DNA from: Lacrimispora algidixylanolytica
GTDB taxonomy: Bacteria > Bacillota > Clostridia > Lachnospirales > Lachnospiraceae
Assembly (NCBI RefSeq): GCF_003609635.1
Contig: NZ_MCIA01000031.1
Coordinates: 62,001 to 126,000, forward strand
Length of the DNA stretch: 64,000 bases
Direction of reading: 5' to 3'
The number at the start of each line of letters is the position of its first letter. The stretch's first letter is position 1. Below, piece after piece: positions 26,802 to 36,559 of this stretch. The notes under the pieces are model-generated. The model was not told the origin of the DNA, did no database searches, and was given only the letters and a program-made list of their open reading frames with translations. The position numbers and the translations under genes are program-made.

Positions 26802-28439
26802 TTAATTGGTGTATTCGTAAGCCAGCATTGCCATAATCTGATCAAATGCTGTTATACCAGTTCCATCCTCCATGCCAAAAGCTCCATGATAGACATAAGA
26901 TGTATTAACAATTCTCATCGTTTCCATTTTTCTAAGTGCTTTTCCCTGCAGATCCTTATCCCCTATTCTTTCCGCAATCATAGCGGTCAGCGCATAAATT
27001 GCTGTGGAGTCATAATGATATCCGTCTACTACCTTTCCTTCCACTGTATAACGGGCTTTAATCCCTTCCTTGTTCATCTCTTCCTTCAGCCATGTTATGC
27101 TTTCTTTCGGCAACAAATCTGCTTCTGCCATGTGGAGTAAGGTAACTAGTGCCTCTGCCATATTCAAATCATCCGGTTCATAGCGGTTGGTCTTATAGTT
27201 ATACCAGCTATAGTACAAAGGAAAGCGATCACTTATTTTGCCCTCTAGTATCAGCTTTTTTGCATTCTCATATGGCTCTTTTAAAGTCTCATTTTGCAAT
27301 GCTAACTCAGACATTGTTTTTAAGTCTCCATAACAAAGAGTAAAGCGATTTGCATATTGTTTGTACTTTCTATCGTAAAAATCCACATAACGCCCTTCTT
27401 TCACTCCAAATCTCGGGAAACTACTGGTGTAATTACGGATAGGTTTCTCATATCCTCCCCACAGACGATTTGCAGAATTCAAAGCATTAAGGATACGAAG
27501 ATCATCCAAAAGAGAATTTACATTGGCAGCTTTTCCATCGGCGACTTTCCAGGCGGTCAATCCGTTTACGTTCATCTTGGAGGTAATGTAAGAGAACGCT
27601 TTATCAAATAGATCCCTATCGTTTCTTAATACAGCGTATTCCAGCATTCCTCCCTGAGTCTCACTTAAAACATCGCTTTCCTCTGTTATTTCTCTAGAGG
27701 TGTTATAGATGTTGTGGACTCCGCCTTTCTCATCCATCATATTGGCGGTGATAAAATCGCAGGTTACCTTTCCACTTCCTTCTATGGTATCTTTTAATAA
27801 TCCTTCAAATACAGAGGTGTCTGTTATCTGTTTGGCACTCCAAGCTCTTAGTATACCTTGTTTATCCAGAAATAACGTGGTTGGTATGTTGTGAAGGCCC
27901 AATGTATCATAAGCCTCTAAATTATTATCATAATATGTCCTTATCCCAATTCCCTGCTGGGATAAATACTTACTGGCTTTTTCTTTGGTTTCTTTCTTAT
28001 GATCCAGCTTATTGATAAGAACATAATTGATGTCTCCATATGCTTTGGCTATATCAAGAAATTGATTCAGAGAGGACATTTCCTTTTGACAATCCGGGCA
28101 CCAGCTAGCCCAAAAGGTAAGAATGGTCACTTTCCCCTCCCATTCCTTCACAGACACAACCGTTCCACTCTCATCCTCAAAGGAGATATCAGGTATTTTT
28201 TCATTTAGATTGCAAAAATCAGGAAGGAGGCTTGTTTTATCATCTAGATAATTTTCCTCTGGTTTTACTTCCTCCGGTCTCCATTGTGTTGCCTCTGCAC
28301 TGCTTTGATTCAACCCATTCTCTTTTTCAGAAGGAAAAAATAGTAAAAGAATGCCTCCTGCAATAACAGCCAAAGCAAGCAAACAAAGAATGATAATTAA
28401 GAACTTTTCTATTTTTCTCAATGGAAGAACTGGTTTCAT
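26802..28439 (-). CDS. membrane-anchored thioredoxin-GH8-like fusion protein (YdaJ/PssZ-position)
   Basis: Numbering is from the ATG at 28439, which overlaps the previous stop as ATGA and has TGGAG upstream. A single membrane segment at about 14-36 is followed by a TlpA/ResA-like thioredoxin domain with WCPDC at 113-117 and the cis-proline NIPTTLF near 185. The last 300 residues form a GH8-like alpha/alpha toroid: SETQGG (acid Glu260) and LLDDLRILNAL (Asp 312/313) fall where GH8 has its catalytic Glu and Asp. In Bacillus and Listeria the corresponding position is held by a GH8-like exopolysaccharide hydrolase without the redox domain. Predicted role: extracytoplasmic polymer trimming, possibly redox-controlled. 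Confidence 0.75.
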   Translation of the reverse strand: MKPVLPLRKIEKFLIIILCLLALAVIAGGILLLFFPSEKENGLNQSSAEATQWRPEEVKPEENYLDDKTSLLPDFCNLNEKIPDISFEDESGTVVSVKEWEGKVTILTFWASWCPDCQKEMSSLNQFLDIAKAYGDINYVLINKLDHKKETKEKASKYLSQQGIGIRTYYDNNLEAYDTLGLHNIPTTLFLDKQGILRAWSAKQITDTSVFEGLLKDTIEGSGKVTCDFITANMMDEKGGVHNIYNTSREITEESDVLSETQGGMLEYAVLRNDRDLFDKAFSYITSKMNVNGLTAWKVADGKAANVNSLLDDLRILNALNSANRLWGGYEKPIRNYTSSFPRFGVKEGRYVDFYDRKYKQYANRFTLCYGDLKTMSELALQNETLKEPYENAKKLILEGKISDRFPLYYSWYNYKTNRYEPDDLNMAEALVTLLHMAEADLLPKESITWLKEEMNKEGIKARYTVEGKVVDGYHYDSTAIYALTAMIAERIGDKDLQGKALRKMETMRIVNTSYVYHGAFGMEDGTGITAFDQIMAMLAYEYTN

Positions 28440-30373
28440 TTTGTTTTTCTCCACTCAACATGCTTTATTTTGCTTTTCAATCTGTTAACTGCTTTCATCT
28501 TTCCCACATTGACAGGAATCTGTTTTTCACGCTCTAGAATTTTTTTCAGCTGGTCATTATCTTTCTTAATTGGATCTTGAGATATTATGATTTCCTGATT
28601 CTCTTGGGTCTTCGGAGGTTCTATATATTTTTCAGAGACTGTTACAACCACATTGCCATTATCAATGGCAGCTTTCATATCAAACGAGTTTGTCATACTT
28701 TTATAACGGGTTTTAATCGCCTGATGCTCTTCCTCTTCAAACTGCTTTAATACATGTTGTTCTTTCAGTCGTAGGGTCTCTTTTTCCTGCCTTAAAAGGT
28801 CAGAAGATCTTACATATCCTTTTGCATTTTCAAAAATATAACCCACACCTACCGAAGCGACAATCATCATAACCGGAAGAACATGAAAATGGTACCTGTT
28901 TTGACTTTCTACCAGCAGATGCATGCCCACAGTTCCTAGATAAATAAGAATGGGCACATAGAGATAAGAGCCACTTCGCTGCAACAGATAGATGAGTGTC
29001 ATGAAGGAAAACAAGGTAAATACCATATACACAATATGATTGGTCTCCATGGCAGAAGTAATAAAGCCAGCCCGCTCTAGTGTCAAATTGTTCTGTTCTT
29101 TTAAAAAGGCCAGATTCCAGGTAGCCCCGTAATCATCGTTTCCCCAAAGCAATTCATACTTGTTTATCAATAAATCAAAGATTGCCTTGGAATTGGAATT
29201 TAATCGTTTGATTGCCTGATCGCGACAGGCGATCTGAGCCTGTATGGGGGAACCAGTGCTGTCTAGATTCGCATACAAAAACTTAGAATCCTCCTCATTC
29301 CAGCCGCCTTCTGATTCCACATTTAGGCCTACCAGTAAATTATAGCCAAAGGATTCACCAAAGGAAGGCACGGACCGATTGATGGCTAATTCTGTATTCG
29401 TAGTGAGGACATTGGAAAGAATCAGATAGGACGCCAATATCACCAATCCCCTCACCCAACCTCTTCCCATGAATTGTGCCCAGATGGGTATGCTGTTTCT
29501 TGGAATGTTAGGCAGCTTCATCTTCTGTGGAACGATACAAATTAAGATAGCAATCAAAAGGATCAACGCCATGGGCCGAATGGCAGAGGTAACAGCAATA
29601 AGACAACCTAAGACAATATGAAGAAGAATGCCTCTGACTCCCCTTTTTGTAGCTGCATCATAATCCATTACCAGATGCAGAAATAAAAGAAGAGATAGAT
29701 AAAGGAAGAAGGTAAAGGAGTACTCGGATGCAAGCATATTAATATAGAGAATTTGAGACGGCCAAAAGGCCGCCGCGAAAAGTGCAATAGCACCTACTAG
29801 CTGACCGCCCAATTTCCTGCCAATCCGGTAGATTATAAAAACCGTTCCTAGGGAAAACACAAGATTTGCTAGCTGACCATTGTAAACACTGGTTCCAAAC
29901 ACCTGAAATACGTTCTTTAAAATATAACAATAGCCAATGATATGAGGAAACATAGCAATATAATTACAATAACCCTCGCCCTTTTCTAAAAGCGTTCCAT
30001 GTTTCATCATATCAGCAACTTCATAATAGGTTTTATAGTCCGACGCCGGTTCCATAGGAAGATTGACAATTACAGCGTATCGAAGTCCAAAAGCCGCAAG
30101 CAGAACCAATATTACATAAACACTCTCCATTCCAATGGAAAGGTTTTTTCTTTTTAAAAGCCTGGCTCCAACATTTAGTCTGGCAAAAAGCAAAGCAACA
30201 AAATGAACCCCTACCCAAGTAAGGAAAAAAACAAGTATGAGTATCCCTTTTCTAGCATAGGGATATAGCTGATTTTTGCTTATATCTGAAACACCGCAAA
30301 TCAGAATATAAGCCATTCCTACGACTGATAATAGGATACATAATTGATAGAACCAGTTTTTTTCCAGTTTCAT
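28436..30373 (-). CDS. polytopic GT-C-like glycosyltransferase with cytoplasmic coiled-coil tail
   Basis: The protein of about 645 residues has roughly 11-13 hydrophobic segments. An acidic motif, MEPASDYKTYYEVADMM, lies in the first large outer loop, as in PMT/ArnT-type GT-C enzymes that use lipid-linked sugars. The C-terminal 110 residues are charged, rich in Glu, Lys and Gln, and probably coiled-coil. The ATG at 30373 follows GAGGGAAAGT. It lies between the BcsB-like gene and the Trx-GH8 gene in the exopolysaccharide operon and could decorate the polymer outside the membrane. The exact family is uncertain. Confidence 0.7.
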   Translation of the reverse strand: MKLEKNWFYQLCILLSVVGMAYILICGVSDISKNQLYPYARKGILILVFFLTWVGVHFVALLFARLNVGARLLKRKNLSIGMESVYVILVLLAAFGLRYAVIVNLPMEPASDYKTYYEVADMMKHGTLLEKGEGYCNYIAMFPHIIGYCYILKNVFQVFGTSVYNGQLANLVFSLGTVFIIYRIGRKLGGQLVGAIALFAAAFWPSQILYINMLASEYSFTFFLYLSLLLFLHLVMDYDAATKRGVRGILLHIVLGCLIAVTSAIRPMALILLIAILICIVPQKMKLPNIPRNSIPIWAQFMGRGWVRGLVILASYLILSNVLTTNTELAINRSVPSFGESFGYNLLVGLNVESEGGWNEEDSKFLYANLDSTGSPIQAQIACRDQAIKRLNSNSKAIFDLLINKYELLWGNDDYGATWNLAFLKEQNNLTLERAGFITSAMETNHIVYMVFTLFSFMTLIYLLQRSGSYLYVPILIYLGTVGMHLLVESQNRYHFHVLPVMMIVASVGVGYIFENAKGYVRSSDLLRQEKETLRLKEQHVLKQFEEEEHQAIKTRYKSMTNSFDMKAAIDNGNVVVTVSEKYIEPPKTQENQEIIISQDPIKKDNDQLKKILEREKQIPVNVGKMKAVNRLKSKIKHVEWRKTK

Positions 30374-30458
30374 ACTTTCCCTCATTCTTTTTCAGGCAGT
30401 ATTAATTGTCCACTATTATTGACCTTCGTTTACACTTCCAGTTACTTCATAACTTCTT

Positions 30459-32741
30459 TTACTCGTTCCGTTTTCGGTACATGCGTATCCGAATCAATAT
30501 GATAATTACTCCAATTAACATCATGGACATGGCTGAGGTTGCAATAATGGTAAATATCACAGATCTTTTATTTTGAACCAGTTTTTCCAAGGGTGCCGGT
30601 TCTGCCTTTACGGCTGTTCCTTGAAGGAACTGAAAGGCAGTGGTATGAAAATCTGGAGCAACGATCACACAATCCTTTGTAAGTTCATTTCTCTGTTTGC
30701 TGTGTCTTAAAAACTCCTGGATATGAAGTAACGTTTGGGCACTGCTCCCAGTGACCGCCAACATCCCCCGGTTTAGAGAAAACGGTGATTTCAATAGTTG
30801 CAAGACTCCGATTTGACCTGCATATTCCTTAGACAAAATAAGCTGCTCATTGCTTTCAAATCCCGCTCCATCTGGGGAATATTTAAAACTCAGCTTATCA
30901 TTGATCTGGGGAAGAAGCGCATTTCCACCAAATGTACCTGCGGTTATGAGATTGTAATCCCCATCATCTTTTTTAAATTCACTGGCTTTTCTTACTAAAA
31001 AACTGCCATAGGGCTTGATTCCATTGCCATACATGGCGACCACCTGTCCAAACAGATTAAGTTCATCTCCTGAGGGTTGATCGGAAACCACCATCATGAC
31101 ATTGTTAAACTTTCCCTGATTGCGAAATGGGGAACCTATCAAATCAAAGAATAAGGAAGTATCTGAGGAAGGAGGTAAAAATATAGTAGATTCTTTGGAT
31201 ACATAAGCCCAAGGCATATCACCCTGTCTTGGCGTGCAGATGAGATCCGTAATTTCTAGATCAAAGGATATCTTTATGCTATTTGCAGCCGTTCCTACCA
31301 TATCACCTGGGATTTCAAAATTAAATTCATCTCCAGAGGCATTTTCTTTGCTAAGTCTTCTACTAGCAACGGGAACATCTCCCCAGTATACGGTCATTAA
31401 GGATCTGGTAAAATCCAGGTTCTCACTGTATCGAAACTTAAGTGCCAACTTTCCACCATCAGAAAGCACAAAATCTTGTGACACAGGAAGATAAATATAG
31501 TTCTCCTGGTGAAAGGGACCTACATAGGTTAGTCCCCTTCCCATGATATCTCCAAGCGTATAATTGCCTGCCATCATATCACTTTGCTTTCCAGCATTGA
31601 CCGCCAACTGAGCGCTTCCTTTTTCCACGGAAGCTATATTACCGCTCTCCTGTTTTACCCGATTCTCATCCATAAGCATATAGGCAGCTTCCATCAGGCT
31701 ATCTTCAGACATTGAGGTTATGATTAAAAGCGGATTCCCTTTTAAATCATTGGTGAACGTTACCGTAGCGTTTTCAGTGGTATCAGGCGCCTTTAATACA
31801 AGATCTTTATATTCCTGGGGGAGATTATCATAAATTGACACCAGTATCGTCCGGGTCGGATTTTTGTTTGCCAAATCGGAAAGAAGACATACCTGTATGT
31901 TATTTTCTTGTTTCGTTTCAGAGCTTAAATCAGCCATTAGATTCATGGCTGCTCCTACTTCCCCATTGGCGGCCTGATCGGATACTGCTATGCTCAGTCC
32001 CTCTCCAGTGGGATTATACGTCGACATAAATGGATAAGGAAAATATGAAATGGTATGCTCCGGATCTTTTGCCTCATAACCACTCCTGATATGAGAAGTT
32101 CCATCGATTCTAAGCCAGTTTGCATCAGAATCATCATCCACGCATCCCTCTTCATCAAAAAGCCTTGCGTAAGCAGAAATGGATACGGAATTAAACCCCA
32201 TACGGACTTCGCTCATGGGTATCTTTACATAGACAATCTGAGGACTACCGTTTTTATACTCCAGTTTGTAAGACTGAATGGGAACATTGTTAATGGAAAA
32301 CGTTACAGAGGATGACTTACCTTCCACAAGCTGGCTGACATCATACTGAACTTGTGCATATACATACTTCACGTCCCAATAATTAGGAACGTAAAAATAC
32401 AGTTCTGTAGAAGAATAAATACCCTTTAGTGTTTTCTGAGCAAAGAAATCATCTTTTGTATAGCTTGTCGGATCATAGATAGGCTCCGACACATCCGGTT
32501 TTGAGGCATTTGCTGGGTCGATAACAGGCTCCTGGCTTATCCCCTCGCCTGCCATTGCGCCATTACCACGGATCACAGATGGATTACCCTCAATCCCAGG
32601 AGTCTCACCGTCTGTGGGCATTCTGCTTGCTGCTTCCGTCTGCGTAGTTGGCCTTATATCTGCAAATGACTTCTCTGGCATCCCTGCTACGAAGAAAAGA
32701 ACCATTGCCAGATATAATCCAATCATTTTCCGTATTTTCAT
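30459..32741 (-). CDS. BcsB/YdaN-like exopolysaccharide synthase accessory subunit
   Basis: The protein of about 760 residues has an N-terminal signal peptide, a large extracytoplasmic beta-rich region (YYFYVPNYWDVKYVYAQVQYDVS-type opening, then repeated carbohydrate-binding and flavodoxin-like parts) and one C-terminal membrane anchor near 730-755. This is the layout of BcsB, which guides the nascent polymer out of the BcsA-type synthase. The ATG at 32741 is six bases after AAGGAGG and two bases behind the synthase stop, so the two are tightly coupled. The motif is quoted loosely; the assignment rests on architecture and neighbour identity. Confidence 0.82.
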   Translation of the reverse strand: MKIRKMIGLYLAMVLFFVAGMPEKSFADIRPTTQTEAASRMPTDGETPGIEGNPSVIRGNGAMAGEGISQEPVIDPANASKPDVSEPIYDPTSYTKDDFFAQKTLKGIYSSTELYFYVPNYWDVKYVYAQVQYDVSQLVEGKSSSVTFSINNVPIQSYKLEYKNGSPQIVYVKIPMSEVRMGFNSVSISAYARLFDEEGCVDDDSDANWLRIDGTSHIRSGYEAKDPEHTISYFPYPFMSTYNPTGEGLSIAVSDQAANGEVGAAMNLMADLSSETKQENNIQVCLLSDLANKNPTRTILVSIYDNLPQEYKDLVLKAPDTTENATVTFTNDLKGNPLLIITSMSEDSLMEAAYMLMDENRVKQESGNIASVEKGSAQLAVNAGKQSDMMAGNYTLGDIMGRGLTYVGPFHQENYIYLPVSQDFVLSDGGKLALKFRYSENLDFTRSLMTVYWGDVPVASRRLSKENASGDEFNFEIPGDMVGTAANSIKISFDLEITDLICTPRQGDMPWAYVSKESTIFLPPSSDTSLFFDLIGSPFRNQGKFNNVMMVVSDQPSGDELNLFGQVVAMYGNGIKPYGSFLVRKASEFKKDDGDYNLITAGTFGGNALLPQINDKLSFKYSPDGAGFESNEQLILSKEYAGQIGVLQLLKSPFSLNRGMLAVTGSSAQTLLHIQEFLRHSKQRNELTKDCVIVAPDFHTTAFQFLQGTAVKAEPAPLEKLVQNKRSVIFTIIATSAMSMMLIGVIIILIRIRMYRKRNE

Positions 32742-32743
32742 AC

Positions 32744-34027
32744 TCATCCTCCTTTCTTTTTCCTCACACCCGCTTCTTCAAAGCGTTCTGTTTTATCCCA
32801 TATGACTTCTTTTTTATACACAACATCTTGTACGCCCTGAATCAGTGCATAAAGAACCACCAGGACCCAAAGCTTTGCGTAGGTGAACAACATAAAAAAC
32901 GTCAGTACAAGATTGCTGAAATTAAACTCATTTTTTTCTACAGATAAGGTGATTGCTACATTTAACACGAAAAGCAAAATTGCCATTTCCCACAACAAGG
33001 AAGAGAATCCGCCCAAGGTTACATACCAAAATCCCAAAACCCCCATCATAAATATCAAATCGGAAAAGACTAGAGAAGAGAACATCAACAGATAAACCAA
33101 AGCATAATAAATCACGTCCAGTCTCATTCTTCCTGCTTTTGGATCAAAGGCATATTTAAAATTGCTTCTGAGGACATATAGATTTCCTTTTACCCAACGA
33201 GTTCTTTGTTTGAACCACTGCTTTAACATCTGAGGTTCCTGTTCCCAAGTGACCGCCTGGGGGATGAACTTAATATAATAACCCATGCGGTATAAACGAA
33301 AACTGATCTCAGTATCTTCAGCAAGGGCATTTACATCCCATCCCCCCATCTGGTCAATTAACTCCCGGCGGATTACGTAGTTTGTACCAGGTATTGTGCA
33401 CAGTTTGAAAAAGAAAAATCTTCCCGCCTGATTCATACACTGATATGCCAGGGTTTCAATGTTAACGAATCGAGTCAGAAGGGACGCGTACTTGTTCCTC
33501 GTCCTGAACTTTCCAATTACAGCACCTAATTTATCATCTGACATCAAATTCTCCACCAAGATTTTAAGAGCCTGACGTTCTGGTGTATTATCTGCATCAT
33601 AGATGGCTATTACGGTACCAGATGCAACGGAAAGTGCGATATTTAGAGCATTTGACTTCCCCTTGCCCCCAACGATATTGTCCGTATTTATGACAATGAT
33701 TTTAAAATCTGGATTGTTGTGCTGAATCTGCTTCAACACTTCCATGGAATTATCGGTGGAATTGTCATTGACTACTATAATTTCATATTTGTCCTTGGGA
33801 TAATCTAGTTTTAATAAGGCCTCCATAGTCTTTTGAATCACGATACTTTCATTATGTGCAGGAACCATAACCGTAACCATAGGATATTCCGGAATGGACT
33901 TATGACCATCTGTACGGTACATTCTCATGATATAGATAAATCCACCCACAGAAAATACGATATTAATAAACATTAATCCCCATATGGCAAAGATTGAATA
34001 CAAAGCAAGTACATCGACAATTGACAT
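32744..34027 (-). CDS. family 2 processive glycosyltransferase, BcsA/YdaM-like, no PilZ domain
   Basis: Numbering is from the ATG at 34027, which follows GGGAGGATAT. An N-terminal membrane segment precedes the GT2 domain with VPAHNE near 56, DAD at 144-146, AEDTE near 236-240 (catalytic Asp238) and QRTRW at 274-278, the D,D,D,Q(Q/R)xRW set of processive synthases. Three or more C-terminal membrane segments follow. Unlike Gram-negative BcsA there is no C-terminal PilZ domain, so c-di-GMP control must come from another subunit. It polymerises an unknown sugar nucleotide and extrudes the chain. Confidence 0.9.
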   Translation of the reverse strand: MSIVDVLALYSIFAIWGLMFINIVFSVGGFIYIMRMYRTDGHKSIPEYPMVTVMVPAHNESIVIQKTMEALLKLDYPKDKYEIIVVNDNSTDNSMEVLKQIQHNNPDFKIIVINTDNIVGGKGKSNALNIALSVASGTVIAIYDADNTPERQALKILVENLMSDDKLGAVIGKFRTRNKYASLLTRFVNIETLAYQCMNQAGRFFFFKLCTIPGTNYVIRRELIDQMGGWDVNALAEDTEISFRLYRMGYYIKFIPQAVTWEQEPQMLKQWFKQRTRWVKGNLYVLRSNFKYAFDPKAGRMRLDVIYYALVYLLMFSSLVFSDLIFMMGVLGFWYVTLGGFSSLLWEMAILLFVLNVAITLSVEKNEFNFSNLVLTFFMLFTYAKLWVLVVLYALIQGVQDVVYKKEVIWDKTERFEEAGVRKKKGG

Positions 34028-34074
34028 ATATCCTCCCATAAGTGATACGCTTAAAAGAAAACAAATCTTCTCTC

Positions 34075-35664
34075 CTATTTGATATGATCATCTTCTTTAT
34101 GTCCGAAGAAATAGTTCCTACGGTTGTTATATCTGGCTACGAATATAAAGAATAAGAAAACTAATGAAGTGATTCCAACCATGTAAATTAGCATTCGATT
34201 TTGTGTTGTTAAATCTTTGGAAAACCGCTGAAGCACATTTCTCTGATAATTAAATTTCTCCGTATAAACGCTGGGGATAAAGTTTAAATCCTTTTTCTTC
34301 CCATTTAAAACCAGGCTCTGATTTTGATACGTCATCAGATCTTTTTCCATCCAGTAGCTGTGGTCCATATCCCAAAGACTTTTAAGGGGGATAAATGAGC
34401 TACGACAGGCATTTACTCGTTTCATAATTTCTGCTTTATCTGCGTTTAAGGATATGGGAACTGCGGTGGAATAAGCAGAAACATAACTTGTCCCGAAATC
34501 ATCAAGTGCTGTGGAGCTTCCAATCCACTGGTGACCGTCTTTATAAACCTCATTCGTGTTCCTACCCGACTGTTTTAAATAACCATCTTCTCCTGAAGTA
34601 AATATGGTCTTAAAATGCCTCATCACTTCAATCGTGTCCTCAGAAAACAACCAATTTCCAGGAACTTCTAAGGCCAGGGGATAGACTCCCTGTTTGTTGT
34701 ATATCTCTAGAGCTTGTGCCAAGTAATCCAGCATCACATCCTTGTCGAATGGATTCATTTGGTCAATGGGAGCGTTTATAATAATGGATCCTCCGTTTGC
34801 CTGGGCGTAACGAAGTATTTCACAAAAACGGGTCATCGCCGGATAATTCCCATTCACATACATGGGCATTACCGATATAACAAAAGGAGTCTTCCCCTTC
34901 ACAAGTATCGTTACTACTTCCATTAACTTTTGTGGATCTTCATAGGGATAGACTTTATCTATGACGATATATTGGGGAAATATATTAGGGCTTCCATTAA
35001 AAGGCCATTTCCACTGGGCCACCTCTTTTATGAAGATGGCTTTAACCAAAGGATTGCTTAAATCTGTTACTGGTAGATGAGTCAATGGTCCTTCTTTTGC
35101 ACACAGATAATTATTTTTCTCACTCACGCTAAGACTTCCATTTTGGTAACTGATTGCCTTTAAAAACAAGTAATAATCTTCTTTTACGATACCAGTCCAG
35201 TCAGTCGAACCATCAAAGGTATAGCGAATTTTACCAGTGGTACGATTAATCTGCTCATAAGCCTCACTTCTTTGTGTATGGTCCAGATAATCCTTTAGTA
35301 ATTGATTGCCAACAAAGAATAGATGACCAGCATTTTCCTCAATCTTTTTAAGTATGCTTGTGAATTCTTTAGGGTACATCGTTAAATCATAACAAATAAT
35401 GTAAGAGAACTCGTTCATATATTCCATGCACTCAGAAGCAGTTCCATAGCTTACTTTAAAACTTTGATAGGTCAAAACCTCCACCATATCGTTTACCAGC
35501 TTAAGAGTACTTTCATCAGAACCGTCGCTATAGATAATTAGGATATCCCCTTTTTCTATCTGCTTGCTTTCAGAAGCCCACGAAACGAGCGGGCAGACAA
35601 ACATTGATATTAAAAACATGGCAATGCAGACAATTCGCCTTCTACACATCATATTGAAGTTCAT
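34075..35664 (-). CDS. DUF2334 (YdaL-like) membrane-anchored protein, probable pseudo-deacetylase
   Basis: The 529-residue protein has a signal peptide (1-30), an N-terminal flavodoxin-like region (about 35-200), a DUF2334 NodB-like domain (about 225-440) and a C-terminal membrane anchor near 495-515 with a basic tail. The usual DUF2334 segment with an acidic pair at the first strand reads IDKVYP (235-240), and the expected His-rich lHGytH motif reads IINAPIDQ (295-302). Metal-binding His residues are therefore not evident, and deacetylase activity is doubtful. The start follows AAAGGGTAGAAA and overlaps the GGDEF-like gene by 23 bases. Confidence 0.78.
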   Translation of the reverse strand: MNFNMMCRRRIVCIAMFLISMFVCPLVSWASESKQIEKGDILIIYSDGSDESTLKLVNDMVEVLTYQSFKVSYGTASECMEYMNEFSYIICYDLTMYPKEFTSILKKIEENAGHLFFVGNQLLKDYLDHTQRSEAYEQINRTTGKIRYTFDGSTDWTGIVKEDYYLFLKAISYQNGSLSVSEKNNYLCAKEGPLTHLPVTDLSNPLVKAIFIKEVAQWKWPFNGSPNIFPQYIVIDKVYPYEDPQKLMEVVTILVKGKTPFVISVMPMYVNGNYPAMTRFCEILRYAQANGGSIIINAPIDQMNPFDKDVMLDYLAQALEIYNKQGVYPLALEVPGNWLFSEDTIEVMRHFKTIFTSGEDGYLKQSGRNTNEVYKDGHQWIGSSTALDDFGTSYVSAYSTAVPISLNADKAEIMKRVNACRSSFIPLKSLWDMDHSYWMEKDLMTYQNQSLVLNGKKKDLNFIPSVYTEKFNYQRNVLQRFSKDLTTQNRMLIYMVGITSLVFLFFIFVARYNNRRNYFFGHKEDDHIK

Positions 35665-36505
35665 TTTCTACCCTTTGCTTAAACGACATCATGTTGTCAC
35701 CAAACTCCTCCTTGTTATACTCCATACTAGCGATCTTTACCTCTATTTTAATCGCATTTTCTGCGATGCCTAAAAATGCATCCGGTTCCGAAATTCGGCT
35801 TCGTAATCTATTAATAGCAATATTACTCCCCTCCTTATCACAGGTCATTATAATCGCCAGACTTCCTTTGTTATCGGTGGAATACGTCTTATCCTCCACC
35901 CGGACCGTATCGGATACAATCTGAGCCAGTCTCTGTATCATCTTCTCATAATTCTGCCTGGATAAGATACTTGCAAGCTCTGCCTCATACTTTAGCACGA
36001 TTACCATGAGGGACAATGGCAGCTTATTTCTTTCGGCATAGGAAACTTGAATATACAGATCATAATAGAGGCTTCTCAGATTATAAAGTTTGGTCAATGG
36101 GTTTACCATAACCAGCTCTTCTACCTGCTCCCTAAGGATATCATTTTCCAGTTCCAGCCTTCGATTGCCAGATACAAACAAATACATGACTGCTACAGAG
36201 ACAATGGGAAGGAAGATCCATACAAAGCTTTGAGCGGGTATTTCTGTATCATAGGAAAGAAACAGATACAGGCGGTAAGCGGTATAGATGGTAACCTCAA
36301 GACCGGCAAGTATAATGGATAGATAAAACAGCTTAAAGCCCGCAAATAAAAGGGCCACAAAGGTTGCAAGCAGCATGATCACCGCTTCAAAAAGCAATGC
36401 TTTGGGTGTGTAGCTTACTGTCATTGCTCCTGTAAATAAACTGGCAAGCAATAAAACCAGACCAATATCCTGGAACAGATAGCCATAAGATTTATGATTT
36501 GTCAT
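35642..36505 (-). CDS. membrane degenerate-GGDEF protein, predicted c-di-GMP receptor (YdaK-like)
   Basis: The 287-residue protein has four hydrophobic segments in residues 10-112, then a coiled linker and a GGDEF-fold domain beginning NPLTKLYNLRSLYYDL near 135. The catalytic GGDEF is replaced by DNKGS (211-215), so cyclase activity is not expected. An RxxD inhibitory-site motif, RVED (202-205), is kept exactly five residues upstream, the position that binds c-di-GMP in real cyclases and in YdaK. It is encoded next to the synthase lacking PilZ and is the likely c-di-GMP sensor of the complex. The start follows AGGAGGAAAGAGGTTAC. Confidence 0.85.
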   Translation of the reverse strand: MTNHKSYGYLFQDIGLVLLLASLFTGAMTVSYTPKALLFEAVIMLLATFVALLFAGFKLFYLSIILAGLEVTIYTAYRLYLFLSYDTEIPAQSFVWIFLPIVSVAVMYLFVSGNRRLELENDILREQVEELVMVNPLTKLYNLRSLYYDLYIQVSYAERNKLPLSLMVIVLKYEAELASILSRQNYEKMIQRLAQIVSDTVRVEDKTYSTDNKGSLAIIMTCDKEGSNIAINRLRSRISEPDAFLGIAENAIKIEVKIASMEYNKEEFGDNMMSFKQRVENELQYDV

Positions 36506-36559
36506 GTAACCTCTTTCCTCCTATTCTTCCACACCAAAGGGAATCAGATTCAAAACTCT

